64,000 nt of DNA from Polynucleobacter sp. JS-JIR-II-b4 (GTDB taxonomy: Bacteria; Pseudomonadota; Gammaproteobacteria; Burkholderiales; Burkholderiaceae). Where the stretch lies: the NCBI RefSeq assembly GCF_018687815.1, contig NZ_CP061306.1, positions 1,116,001 through 1,180,000 on the forward strand. The letters run 5' to 3'. Position numbers and translations under genes: made by a program. Below the pieces are notes generated by a model. It did not search any database. It was not told the origin of the DNA and saw nothing but the letters and a program-made list of their open reading frames with translations. Of the stretch, positions 47,252 through 54,326 are shown one piece after another (position 1 is the first letter of the stretch; each line of letters starts with the position of its first letter).

Positions 47252-47856
47252 AAAATATATGCGCAATATATGTGAAGATAGTTTTTAACTCATCATTTCA
47301 ACGCAATAAATTAGTGTGAAAAATTTCATGATTTCTCAATCAAATTAGAGCGTATTTTTTGTTGAAATTTAATTCATTTTTCTGTATCGAAAAAAGGGGA
47401 TATGAGACATCTCATTGGGTGAATTTTTCATCTTTTATTAGCGAAAATTTAGATACGAAAATAAGATAAATTTACCTTCAAATTAATATGAATTTTTTTG
47501 TAATTTTTTGATGAAAAATGGATCAATATTGAGATGAAATGAAGTCATCATTTTTTACAATTTATTGATGTAATTTAGGGTCTTTTTTCCAGGTCATTAT
47601 TTATGTTTAATTAGCAAATAATTTCGTACTATTTATTGATATTTTTTGAAGAAGTAATCCACAAAAATTTTGGTTTTTATAAACGCAAAGCTAAGATTTA
47701 TGGCTAATAAAAACTATGTGTTTAGCATTAATTGTTTGCTTAATATCTGAAATGAATTCCAACTCATTCATATCCCACCCTCGATGGATTCTGGTGGTGA
47801 AATTACCTCTAAATAAGAGTTTGAGAGAAAACTGAGCAGACAGGTTAAGATTTCGT
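47252..47856. other. AT-rich gene-less stretch between the IS and nadA
   Basis: About 605 bases with no credible ORF on either strand and clearly higher A+T than the neighbours, with many TTTTTT and AAAATTT tracts. Small hairpins are present (for example ATGAG-ACAT-CTCAT near 47402). It contains no match I can see to the surface-protein repeats. The right end must include the nadA promoter. It may be the upstream region of a lost gene or degraded acquired DNA; I cannot assign a function. Confidence 0.6.
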
Positions 47857-48984
47857 ATGAATTCAACTGTCAGCACCCCAATTGCCTTTGATTACCCACA
47901 GCAAAATGCTGCTGGAGCTACATGCACTGCCCAAGCTTGGGCTAAGACACCCCCTCAACTGCACGGAGACGAAAAAGCGGCTGTCATTGCTCGCATTAAA
48001 AAGCTCTTAGTTGAAAAAGACGCCACCTTAGTTGCCCACTATTACGTAGATGGTGACATTCAAGATTTAGCCTTGGAGACTGGTGGTTACGTTGCGGACT
48101 CTCTAGAAATGGCTCGCTTTGGCAAGAATCACCCTGCCAAGAACTTAGTAGTAGCGGGCGTGCGCTTTATGGGTGAATCCGCCAAGATTCTAAGTCCTGA
48201 AAAGCGCGTGTTCATGCCAGACTTAGATGCAACCTGCTCTCTGGATTTAGGTTGTGATGCCACTGACTTTGCTGCATTTAGAGCTCTACACCCTGATCGA
48301 ACAGTTGTGGTCTATGCCAATACTAGTGCTGCAGTAAAGGCTCAAGCCGATTGGATGGTAACGAGCTCCTGCGCTTTGGCGATCGTCCACCAACTGAAGT
48401 TAGAGGGTAAAAAGATTCTCTGGGCACCTGATCGTCACCTAGGTCGCTATATACAAGACCAAACTGGTGCAGATATGCTCCTCTGGAATGGCGCATGCAT
48501 TGTTCATGATGAATTCAAGGCCGTGGAGCTCGAAATGCTCAAAGCAGCCCATCCAAATGCCATGATTTTGGTTCACCCTGAATCGCCACAAGCAGTAGTT
48601 GACCTTGCGGACGTTGTAGGCTCAACCTCTGCCATGATTAAGGCGGTAGTAGAGGGCACTGCGAGGGAATATATTGTTGCAACGGATAACGGTATCTTGC
48701 ATCGCATGCGTCAACTAGCTCCCGATAAGAAACTGATTGAAGCTCCTACCGCTGGCAATAGTGCAACCTGTAAGAGCTGCGCTCACTGCCCTTGGATGGC
48801 TATGAATGGCTTACAAGGAATCTTAAGTTGTCTAGAGAATGCTTCCGGGGAAATTTTAATTGATGAGTCTATTCGGGTAGAAGCATTGGGCTGCATTGAC
48901 CGCATGCTCGACTTCACCAAAAATCATCCTGACCTCTTAGCCAAAGCGCAGCATGGTTTCGTGAAGAATATTGGTGCAGCTTAG
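47857..48984 (+). CDS. nadA: Quinolinate synthase
   Basis: NadA condenses iminoaspartate (from NadB) with dihydroxyacetone phosphate to quinolinate using a [4Fe-4S] cluster. The 375-residue protein has [30 protein letters not shown] and [23 protein letters not shown]. Cluster cysteines occur in DLDATCSLD, in the [12 protein letters not shown] segment, and in the C-terminal [13 protein letters not shown]. It precedes nadC by 35 bases, forming the first half of the de novo NAD pathway here. Confidence 0.96.
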   Translation: MNSTVSTPIAFDYPQQNAAGATCTAQAWAKTPPQLHGDEKAAVIARIKKLLVEKDATLVAHYYVDGDIQDLALETGGYVADSLEMARFGKNHPAKNLVVAGVRFMGESAKILSPEKRVFMPDLDATCSLDLGCDATDFAAFRALHPDRTVVVYANTSAAVKAQADWMVTSSCALAIVHQLKLEGKKILWAPDRHLGRYIQDQTGADMLLWNGACIVHDEFKAVELEMLKAAHPNAMILVHPESPQAVVDLADVVGSTSAMIKAVVEGTAREYIVATDNGILHRMRQLAPDKKLIEAPTAGNSATCKSCAHCPWMAMNGLQGILSCLENASGEILIDESIRVEALGCIDRMLDFTKNHPDLLAKAQHGFVKNIGAA

Positions 48985-49019
48985 TTTTTTAAATTCTTTT
49001 CATTTTTTGATCGATCTTC

Positions 49020-49874
49020 ATGTTTGAATACAACGAAACCTTAGAGCAAGCACGTCAACGCAATATTCATGACGCACTCATGGAAGATATCGGCACAGGA
49101 GATTGGACTGCTAAGCTGGTACCAAGCAAACCTGTTCATGCACAGTTAATTGTTCGCCAAGAAGCAGTCCTTTGTGGTGTAGATTGGTTTGAAGGCACAC
49201 TCAAAAAGCTTGACCCTAAGGCAAAGGTAACTTGGCATTACCTTGAGGGCGATTTAATGAGGCCCGACACCAAGGTCTGTGACATTGAAGCCGATTCTCA
49301 AGCCCTACTCTCTGCTGAGCGCACCTGTATTAATTTTTTACAAACCCTTTCTTGGACTGCCAGCATTACGCGACAGCACGTTGATGCAATTGCGGGGGCT
49401 AGCCCCAATCCTAAAGGCTGCGCTGTACTGGATACACGCAAGACGGTTCCGGGATTACGCCAGGCTCAGAAGTATGCAGTACTAGTGGGTGGTGGTAAGA
49501 ATCAACGTTTAGCTCTCTGGCACGGCATTCTCATTAAAGAGAACCACATTGCTGCTGCTGGTAGCGTTACTGCAGCATTAAAGAATGCACAAGCATTAAA
49601 TGCCGGGGTGGATATTCAGATTGAAGTGGAAAATTTTGCTGAGCTTGAAGAGGCCTTAGCTGCCGGGGCTAAGAGCATCTTGGTCGATAATTTCAAAACC
49701 GATCAAATGAAGCAGGCTGTTGCGATTACTGCTGGTCGCGCTTTACTTGAAGCCTCCGGCGGCATCAATTTAGATCAAATGCGCGCCATTGCCAGCACTG
49801 GCGTTGATCGCATCTCTCTTGGTAAGTTAACCAAGGATGTGCATGCGGTTGATTTCTCGATGCGTATTCTTTAA
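49020..49874 (+). CDS. nadC: Nicotinate-nucleotide pyrophosphorylase (carboxylating)
   Basis: NadC converts quinolinate and PRPP to nicotinate mononucleotide. The 284 residues include ALMEDIGTGDWTAKLV, the TRKTVPGLRQAQKYAVLVGGG active-site segment with basic residues, KENHIAAAGS, and the C-terminal barrel motif LLEASGGINLDQMRAIASTGVD. Length is normal. It is cotranscribed with nadA; a toxin-antitoxin pair follows 74 bases downstream. Confidence 0.97.
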   Translation: MFEYNETLEQARQRNIHDALMEDIGTGDWTAKLVPSKPVHAQLIVRQEAVLCGVDWFEGTLKKLDPKAKVTWHYLEGDLMRPDTKVCDIEADSQALLSAERTCINFLQTLSWTASITRQHVDAIAGASPNPKGCAVLDTRKTVPGLRQAQKYAVLVGGGKNQRLALWHGILIKENHIAAAGSVTAALKNAQALNAGVDIQIEVENFAELEEALAAGAKSILVDNFKTDQMKQAVAITAGRALLEASGGINLDQMRAIASTGVDRISLGKLTKDVHAVDFSMRIL

Positions 49875-49920
49875 TTTTTTCAGTAAATTGACAACTAAAT
49901 TATAGATTTTCCTACAGAGT

Positions 49921-49944
49921 TAATGTATCCTATGGGCTACATTA
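49921..49944. promoter_or_regulatory. Candidate operator upstream of the HigB/HigA-like pair
   Basis: An inverted repeat, TAATGTA (49921-49927) and TACATTA (49938-49944) with a 10-base spacer, lies 4 bases before the toxin start codon and downstream of a TTGACA at 49888-49893. The spacing of half-sites by about 1.6 turns and the position fit an autoregulatory antitoxin operator. Pattern-based inference. Confidence 0.5.
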
Positions 49945-49948
49945 ATGC

Positions 49949-50239
49949 ATGCATGAAATAAGGAAAACAGAAGAATTTAAGTCCTGGTTAGATTCCCTTA
50001 ATGATTTGATGGGGAGGGCAAAAATTCAAGCCAGAATTAAACGTTTGGCTGAAGGCAATTCAGGAAATACAAAATCCGTTGGCAGCAAAGTCTTTGAGAT
50101 GAAGATTGATTTTGGACCCGGCTATAGGATTTATTACACAAAACACCAGAGCGCGATATATCTATTACTTATCGGTGGCGATAAAAGAACTCAGAGCAAA
50201 GATATTCAGATAGCAAAATATTTGGCAAAACACATATAG
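49949..50239 (+). CDS. RelE/HigB-superfamily toxin of a type II toxin-antitoxin pair
   Basis: A 96-residue protein of the putative addiction-module killer group: MHEIRKTEEFKSWLDSLND, ARIKRLAEGNSGNTKSVGSKVFEMKIDFGPGYRIYY, and a C-terminal LLIGGDKRTQSKDIQIAKYLA. These match the RelE-fold mRNA interferase-like toxins. It overlaps the antitoxin gene start by one base. The toxin-first order is that of HigBA. It sits after nadC, in the same orientation. Confidence 0.9.
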   Translation: MHEIRKTEEFKSWLDSLNDLMGRAKIQARIKRLAEGNSGNTKSVGSKVFEMKIDFGPGYRIYYTKHQSAIYLLLIGGDKRTQSKDIQIAKYLAKHI

Positions 50240-50556
50240 TGAATGAGATGAAAAAAACAGTTACCAGCCCTTATGATGTAGCAGAACATTTGCGCACCCC
50301 CAAAGAAATGTCTCTTTATCTACAGGCGTGTATTGAGGAATCCAACGGAGACGCAGCGTTTATAGCAAAAGCGCTTGGTGACATAGCGCGTGCTAAAGGA
50401 ATGGCCCAAGTCGCCAAGGAATCTGGACTCTCAAGAGAAAGCTTATACAAAGCCCTATCTGGTGATCGCATCCCGGGCTTTGATACGGTATTAAAGGTAC
50501 TTACAGCCCTTGGCCTTAGCCTGCACACAAAACCAATTAGTAAGATTCGTGCTTAA
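50239..50556 (+). CDS. HigA-like antitoxin with helix-turn-helix
   Basis: A 105-residue protein of the addiction-module antidote family. The segment ALGDIARAKGMAQVAKESGLSRESLYKALSG is an HTH with the usual AKESGLSRESLYKALS recognition helix, followed by DTVLKVLTALGLSL. It would neutralise the preceding toxin and repress the operon at the upstream palindrome. The start (GTGAATGAG) overlaps the toxin stop; an ATG at 50242+ is an alternative. It ends 7 bases before the convergent TAXI gene. Confidence 0.9.
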   Translation: MNEMKKTVTSPYDVAEHLRTPKEMSLYLQACIEESNGDAAFIAKALGDIARAKGMAQVAKESGLSRESLYKALSGDRIPGFDTVLKVLTALGLSLHTKPISKIRA

Positions 50557-50562
50557 CTTACC

Positions 50563-51942
50563 TTAACCTTCTCTGCCCCTGTATATCAACTGCTTCTCGA
50601 GCGCATTACGAATAAATTCAATATTGTTTCTCAGACTATAGCATTCAGCAGTTGCTAGCTTTGCTGCTTTTGATTTGAGAATCCTGCGTTCCATCTCATT
50701 GAGCACCTCAATATATTCGCCACGGCGAGTTGGATCAAAACTTTCAATCGTATTTTTCTCAAATTTATCCAGCTCTTTATAGATTGAATTAATTTGCTTC
50801 TTGGCAAGATTGGTTCTGTAAGTAGGAATCGATTTGATAATGGGATAAGCAAAAGCAGCAAAAGGAAGTAGCAGGAAGAACATACGCTCCAAGAACTCTG
50901 CTAGCCAAAATGGCAAATACTTCATCAAAGTCGGAGTGCCCTTTTCATAGAAAAAATTTGCCTCATCACTTAAAGGGGCTTCAGTATTCATATAAGCTGG
51001 AAATTCTCCTGTTTTAGCAAAATAGGATTTATTGCCGTTAATTTCTCGAGCAGCCTCTAGAAATAAAACTTGAATCGCCGGATGCATGCGGTTATCAATT
51101 AAGAGATTAGTTGTAGTAGAGATCAGCTCAATAGGATGATCCGGTATATTTTTCCCGAGATCAAAACCGCCCATGGGCACGGTTACCTCCTCAAAGTAAG
51201 GCAATAAACGTGTGTAGGCGTCAGCACGCGTGAATGAAGCTAGTTTAATTCCTGGATTTTTAATGAGTCTTTGCACATTTGGTGAATCAAAACCATCCAC
51301 CAAAATCACAGCATCAATTTCGCCACGCTCTAAGGCACTAACGCCTTCAGCATTCCCAAGGCTAAGCAAATTAGGGGCATCACCTTTTAGGCCATTGAGT
51401 TTAAATATTCCGAGAGCCTGCGTACGTGTTCCACTCCCCACCGGGCCAATATTGATTTTGAGCTTAGCGATATCTCTATCGGAAACATGAATACTTTCGT
51501 TGAAAGCATTCTTTCGGTAAAACATCCAAACTGGCTCATAGTCAACACTACCAAGGGATTCCACGCCAGAGAGATTATCAACGGCAATCATTCCACCCTG
51601 AACAAGGGCTGCTTGAATTGGATCTTTTCGATCAATAAGATGTTGAAGATTTTCTTTCGAGCCGTGGGTCTCCACTAATTTAAGTTCAATCCCTTTTTTC
51701 TCAAAGTAGGCCTTATATTTTTCACCCAATACTTTGTAGGAGCCACCGGTACCGGTTGCCATTAATACTTTATTGGGTGGCGCAGGCTTTGCAAACCAAA
51801 TCAGAACAGAAAGAGCAAGAATTAATAAGATAACAAGTGGCCAGACCTCTCGCAAAGCGCCGAACCAATTCTTGATTTCATCTGCCGCCGTTTGATAAAC
51901 GGCAGAGATATGTTCGCTGACTTCTTCTTTAAAACTGGCCAT
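50563..51942 (-). CDS. TAXI-family solute-binding protein with a C-terminal membrane helix
   Basis: A 459-residue protein with an N-terminal membrane helix (about residues 35-51, VWPLVILLILALSVLIWFA). A TAXI-type binding domain (NMT1-like) follows: NKVLMATGTGGSYKVLGEKY, then SKENLQHLIDRKDPIQAALVQGG, and NIGPVGSGTRTQALGIF. A second hydrophobic segment lies near residues 345-370 (ERMFFLLLPFAAFAYPI), then a charged coiled-coil tail. Usual TAXI proteins are free periplasmic partners of TRAP transporters and lack the C-terminal helix; no TRAP permease gene is nearby. It may have become a membrane receptor. Function unknown. Confidence 0.82.
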   Translation of the reverse strand: MASFKEEVSEHISAVYQTAADEIKNWFGALREVWPLVILLILALSVLIWFAKPAPPNKVLMATGTGGSYKVLGEKYKAYFEKKGIELKLVETHGSKENLQHLIDRKDPIQAALVQGGMIAVDNLSGVESLGSVDYEPVWMFYRKNAFNESIHVSDRDIAKLKINIGPVGSGTRTQALGIFKLNGLKGDAPNLLSLGNAEGVSALERGEIDAVILVDGFDSPNVQRLIKNPGIKLASFTRADAYTRLLPYFEEVTVPMGGFDLGKNIPDHPIELISTTTNLLIDNRMHPAIQVLFLEAAREINGNKSYFAKTGEFPAYMNTEAPLSDEANFFYEKGTPTLMKYLPFWLAEFLERMFFLLLPFAAFAYPIIKSIPTYRTNLAKKQINSIYKELDKFEKNTIESFDPTRRGEYIEVLNEMERRILKSKAAKLATAECYSLRNNIEFIRNALEKQLIYRGREG

Positions 51943-52009
51943 ATCATTCCTCTGGAGATGTGGCTAGCTTATCACCAAAAACTCTGCTTAGAGGAATTAG
52001 AGCAGCCTT

Positions 52010-53668
52010 TTAGGCTTGTGAATCGCCCTCAGCGCCCTCTGCTTGAGGGGTTAAGATGGTTGGATAGGACACCGCCCAAGTACCAGGGTAGTCGCGGCTG
52101 TAATGTAGTCCGCGACTTTCTCTGCGCATCAAGGCTGAGCGCACGATTAGCTCAGCACATTCCAGTAGGTTTCTGAGCTCGATCAGGTCACGTGTTACTT
52201 TAAAGTTAGCGTAGTACTCTTGGACCTCGTAGCGTAGTAGCTTGATCCGATGTAGTGCTCGCTCTAAGCGACGATTCGTTCTCACGATACCAACGTAATT
52301 CCACATCAGAGAGCGCAGCTCATCCCAGTTATGGGCAATAACGACTTGTTCATCGGCATCCTCAACCTGGCTCTCATCCCATAAAGGTAGGGGCGGCATC
52401 ACCGGGGTCTTAAGATTGGAGATGTCTTCTGCGGCAGCCTTGCCAATGACTACGCACTCTAACAATGAGTTGCTTGCCAAACGATTGGCGCCATGCAACC
52501 CAGTGTAGGTTGCCTCACCAACTGCATAGAGTCCTGGTAGATCGGTGCGGCCCTTAAGGTCGGTCACTACACCACCACAGGTGTAGTGTGCAGCAGGCAC
52601 CACTGGAATAGGTTCTTTAGTGATATCTAAACCAAGACTCATACAACGTGCATAAATCATCGGGAAATGCTCTTTAATAAATGCTTCACCCAGATGTGTG
52701 GCATCTAGATGAACATAGTCCAAGCCGTGCTTCTTCATTTCAAAGTCGATGGCTCGGGCAACGATATCGCGCGGAGCCAACTCATTTCGGTCATCATGCT
52801 CTGGCATAAAGCGGGTGCCATCAGGCAACTTCAGCAAACCACCCTCTCCACGCATTGCTTCGGTTATCAGGAAGGTGCGATCGCTTGGGTGGTACAGGCA
52901 AGTCGGATGAAATTGAATGAATTCCATATTGCCTACGCGACAACCCGCTCGCCAAGCCATGGCAATACCATCGCCAGTAGCAGTATCTGGATTACTGGTG
53001 TAGCGATAAACCTTTCCAACGCCACCTGTAGCCAATACTACTGACTTTGCTTCAATGGTTTCAACGCGATTATTTTTGATATCGAGTGCATATACACCAT
53101 AGCAACGATTGGGTTTAGTGCGTTGCGTCTTAACATCTAACTGACGATTGGTAATGAGATCGAGTGCAATCCAATGCTCCAAGATCTGGATATTTTTATG
53201 GGCTCTCGCTTTATCCAAGAGCACTTCATGAATGGCTTTACCGGTTGCATCTGCAGCATGCGCAATACGGCGATGACTGTGTCCGCCCTCACGCGTTAAA
53301 TGTAAACCCATAGGTCCAGATTTATCCTCTGTGAATGGAACACCCTGCTCGACCAACCAACGAATCGCATCAGCGCTTTCTTCAGCGATATAGCGCGCAG
53401 TAGACTCGACCACGAGACCGGCACCCGCATCCAAAGTGTCGGCCACATGAGAATCAATGCTGTCATGCTCTTTGTCGACAACGCCAACAATGCCACCTTG
53501 TGCCCAAGCTGTAGCAGCCTCACCTAAGCCTCGTTTGGCCATCAGAATGACCGGCTGAGATTCGGCCATATGTAAGGCGACAGTCAGTCCAGCTAATCCA
53601 GCCCCAATAATCAGGACAGGAAGCTCAGGGTTTGCAGTGGTGTTTTGGGAGGGTTTAGAACTTGCCAT
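52010..53668 (-). CDS. nadB: L-aspartate oxidase
   Basis: NadB oxidises aspartate to iminoaspartate for NadA. The 552-residue flavoprotein opens with LIIGAGLAGLTVALHMAES and has the fumarate-reductase-like active site region TREGGHSHRRIAHAADATG. Further motifs are MEFIQFHPTCLYHPSDRTFLITEAMRGEGG and the flavin loop TGLHGANRLASNSLLEC. The C-terminal three-helix domain is complete. It is on the opposite strand to nadA/nadC and separated from them by a toxin pair and the TAXI gene. Confidence 0.96.
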   Translation of the reverse strand: MASSKPSQNTTANPELPVLIIGAGLAGLTVALHMAESQPVILMAKRGLGEAATAWAQGGIVGVVDKEHDSIDSHVADTLDAGAGLVVESTARYIAEESADAIRWLVEQGVPFTEDKSGPMGLHLTREGGHSHRRIAHAADATGKAIHEVLLDKARAHKNIQILEHWIALDLITNRQLDVKTQRTKPNRCYGVYALDIKNNRVETIEAKSVVLATGGVGKVYRYTSNPDTATGDGIAMAWRAGCRVGNMEFIQFHPTCLYHPSDRTFLITEAMRGEGGLLKLPDGTRFMPEHDDRNELAPRDIVARAIDFEMKKHGLDYVHLDATHLGEAFIKEHFPMIYARCMSLGLDITKEPIPVVPAAHYTCGGVVTDLKGRTDLPGLYAVGEATYTGLHGANRLASNSLLECVVIGKAAAEDISNLKTPVMPPLPLWDESQVEDADEQVVIAHNWDELRSLMWNYVGIVRTNRRLERALHRIKLLRYEVQEYYANFKVTRDLIELRNLLECAELIVRSALMRRESRGLHYSRDYPGTWAVSYPTILTPQAEGAEGDSQA

Positions 53669-53708
53669 AGGGGGTTCATTCTAAAGGTCGTCAGGGATAT
53701 TCGCTTAT

Positions 53709-53987
53709 TTATCGCTTAATGTCTCGGTAGAAGTTTTCATGGGAGCCTATGGACTCCAAGTAAATTAGCCTTAGACCGTCATCTATTGAATATCCAAGTA
53801 AATAAAGCTGATTGCTACTTCTAAACTTAAATACCCATAATTCAGACAAGTCGCCCTTCTTTTTTTCCCCTATCGTGGGTTTTTTAGCCACCTGGACTAC
53901 AGCGTCATCAACATCCTTAGCGGTTTTGTCATTTAATTTTTTGTATTGTCTTAGGAATCGGCGTGTTTGATAAACGTCATACGCCAT
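53709..53987 (-). CDS. RelE/ParE-type toxin
   Basis: A 92-residue protein with RRFLRQYKKLNDKTAKDVDDAVVQVAKKPTIGEKKKGDL, then LWVFKFRSSNQLYLLGYSI, then LIYLESIGSHENFYRDIKR. These are typical RelE/ParE-fold features, including the C-terminal GSHENFYRDI segment found in the Txe/YoeB- and RelE-like group. It starts immediately at the antitoxin stop (one-base overlap at 53987). It is the second gene of an antitoxin-toxin pair downstream of formate dehydrogenase. Confidence 0.88.
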   Translation of the reverse strand: MAYDVYQTRRFLRQYKKLNDKTAKDVDDAVVQVAKKPTIGEKKKGDLSELWVFKFRSSNQLYLLGYSIDDGLRLIYLESIGSHENFYRDIKR

Positions 53988-54214
53988 TAAAGCTTCCTGG
54001 TGCGAGGGATAAATGGGGTTGATTGCTCCCTAGGCTCAGCCAATGACGCAAGCGACTCCATAATGAAAGCAACCGGCAAGTCTGGATTATCAATTGCTGC
54101 CCTACCCACTTTTGCCCAAAACTCGATTTGCCCAGCAATAGTTCGATGCTCTACCTTGGCCTCAACCTTGGCCATCTCATAAAGATCATCATCAATTCTT
54201 ACTGGCATACCCAT
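53987..54214 (-). CDS. ParD-like antitoxin
   Basis: A 75-residue protein: MPVRIDDDLYEMAKVEAKVEHRTIAGQIEFWAKVGRAAIDNPDL fits the ribbon-helix-helix of the ParD-like antitoxin family (beta strand MPVRIDDDLY, then two helices). Its C-terminal tail (PREQSTPFIPRTRKL) would wrap the toxin. A GGGGG-containing ribosome binding site lies upstream of the ATG. It is upstream of the toxin gene, with a perfect palindrome in front. Confidence 0.88.
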   Translation of the reverse strand: MGMPVRIDDDLYEMAKVEAKVEHRTIAGQIEFWAKVGRAAIDNPDLPVAFIMESLASLAEPREQSTPFIPRTRKL

Positions 54215-54234
54215 TTTGACCCCCTTTCCTCAAT

Positions 54235-54254
54235 TTTACTACAAAAGTAGTAAA
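54235..54254. promoter_or_regulatory. Palindromic operator candidate of the ParD/RelE-like pair
   Basis: A perfect 8-bp inverted repeat, TTTACTAC (54235-54242) and GTAGTAAA (54247-54254) with spacer AAAA, lies 20 bases before the antitoxin start codon. Ribbon-helix-helix antitoxins bind such repeats to repress their own operon. Inference from position and symmetry. Confidence 0.6.
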
Positions 54255-54276
54255 TAAGAAAGTAGGGTCTAAATAC

Positions 54277-54304
54277 AAAAAGGCTTCTTGTGGAAGCCCT
54301 TTTA
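54277..54304 (-). terminator. Terminator of the formate dehydrogenase operon
   Basis: On the minus strand GGGCTTC-CACAA-GAAGCC is followed by TTTTTG. The 6-7 bp stem lies 23 bases after the alpha-subunit stop and just before the toxin-antitoxin promoter region. Confidence 0.8.
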
Positions 54305-54326
54305 TGATTTAGTAGAACCGTAGTCG

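Noticed and set aside
47691..47876. A 61-codon minus-strand ORF in the AT-rich gap
   Set aside because: It overlaps the nadA start, has unremarkable composition and no ribosome binding site; chance in a region that must hold the nadA promoter.
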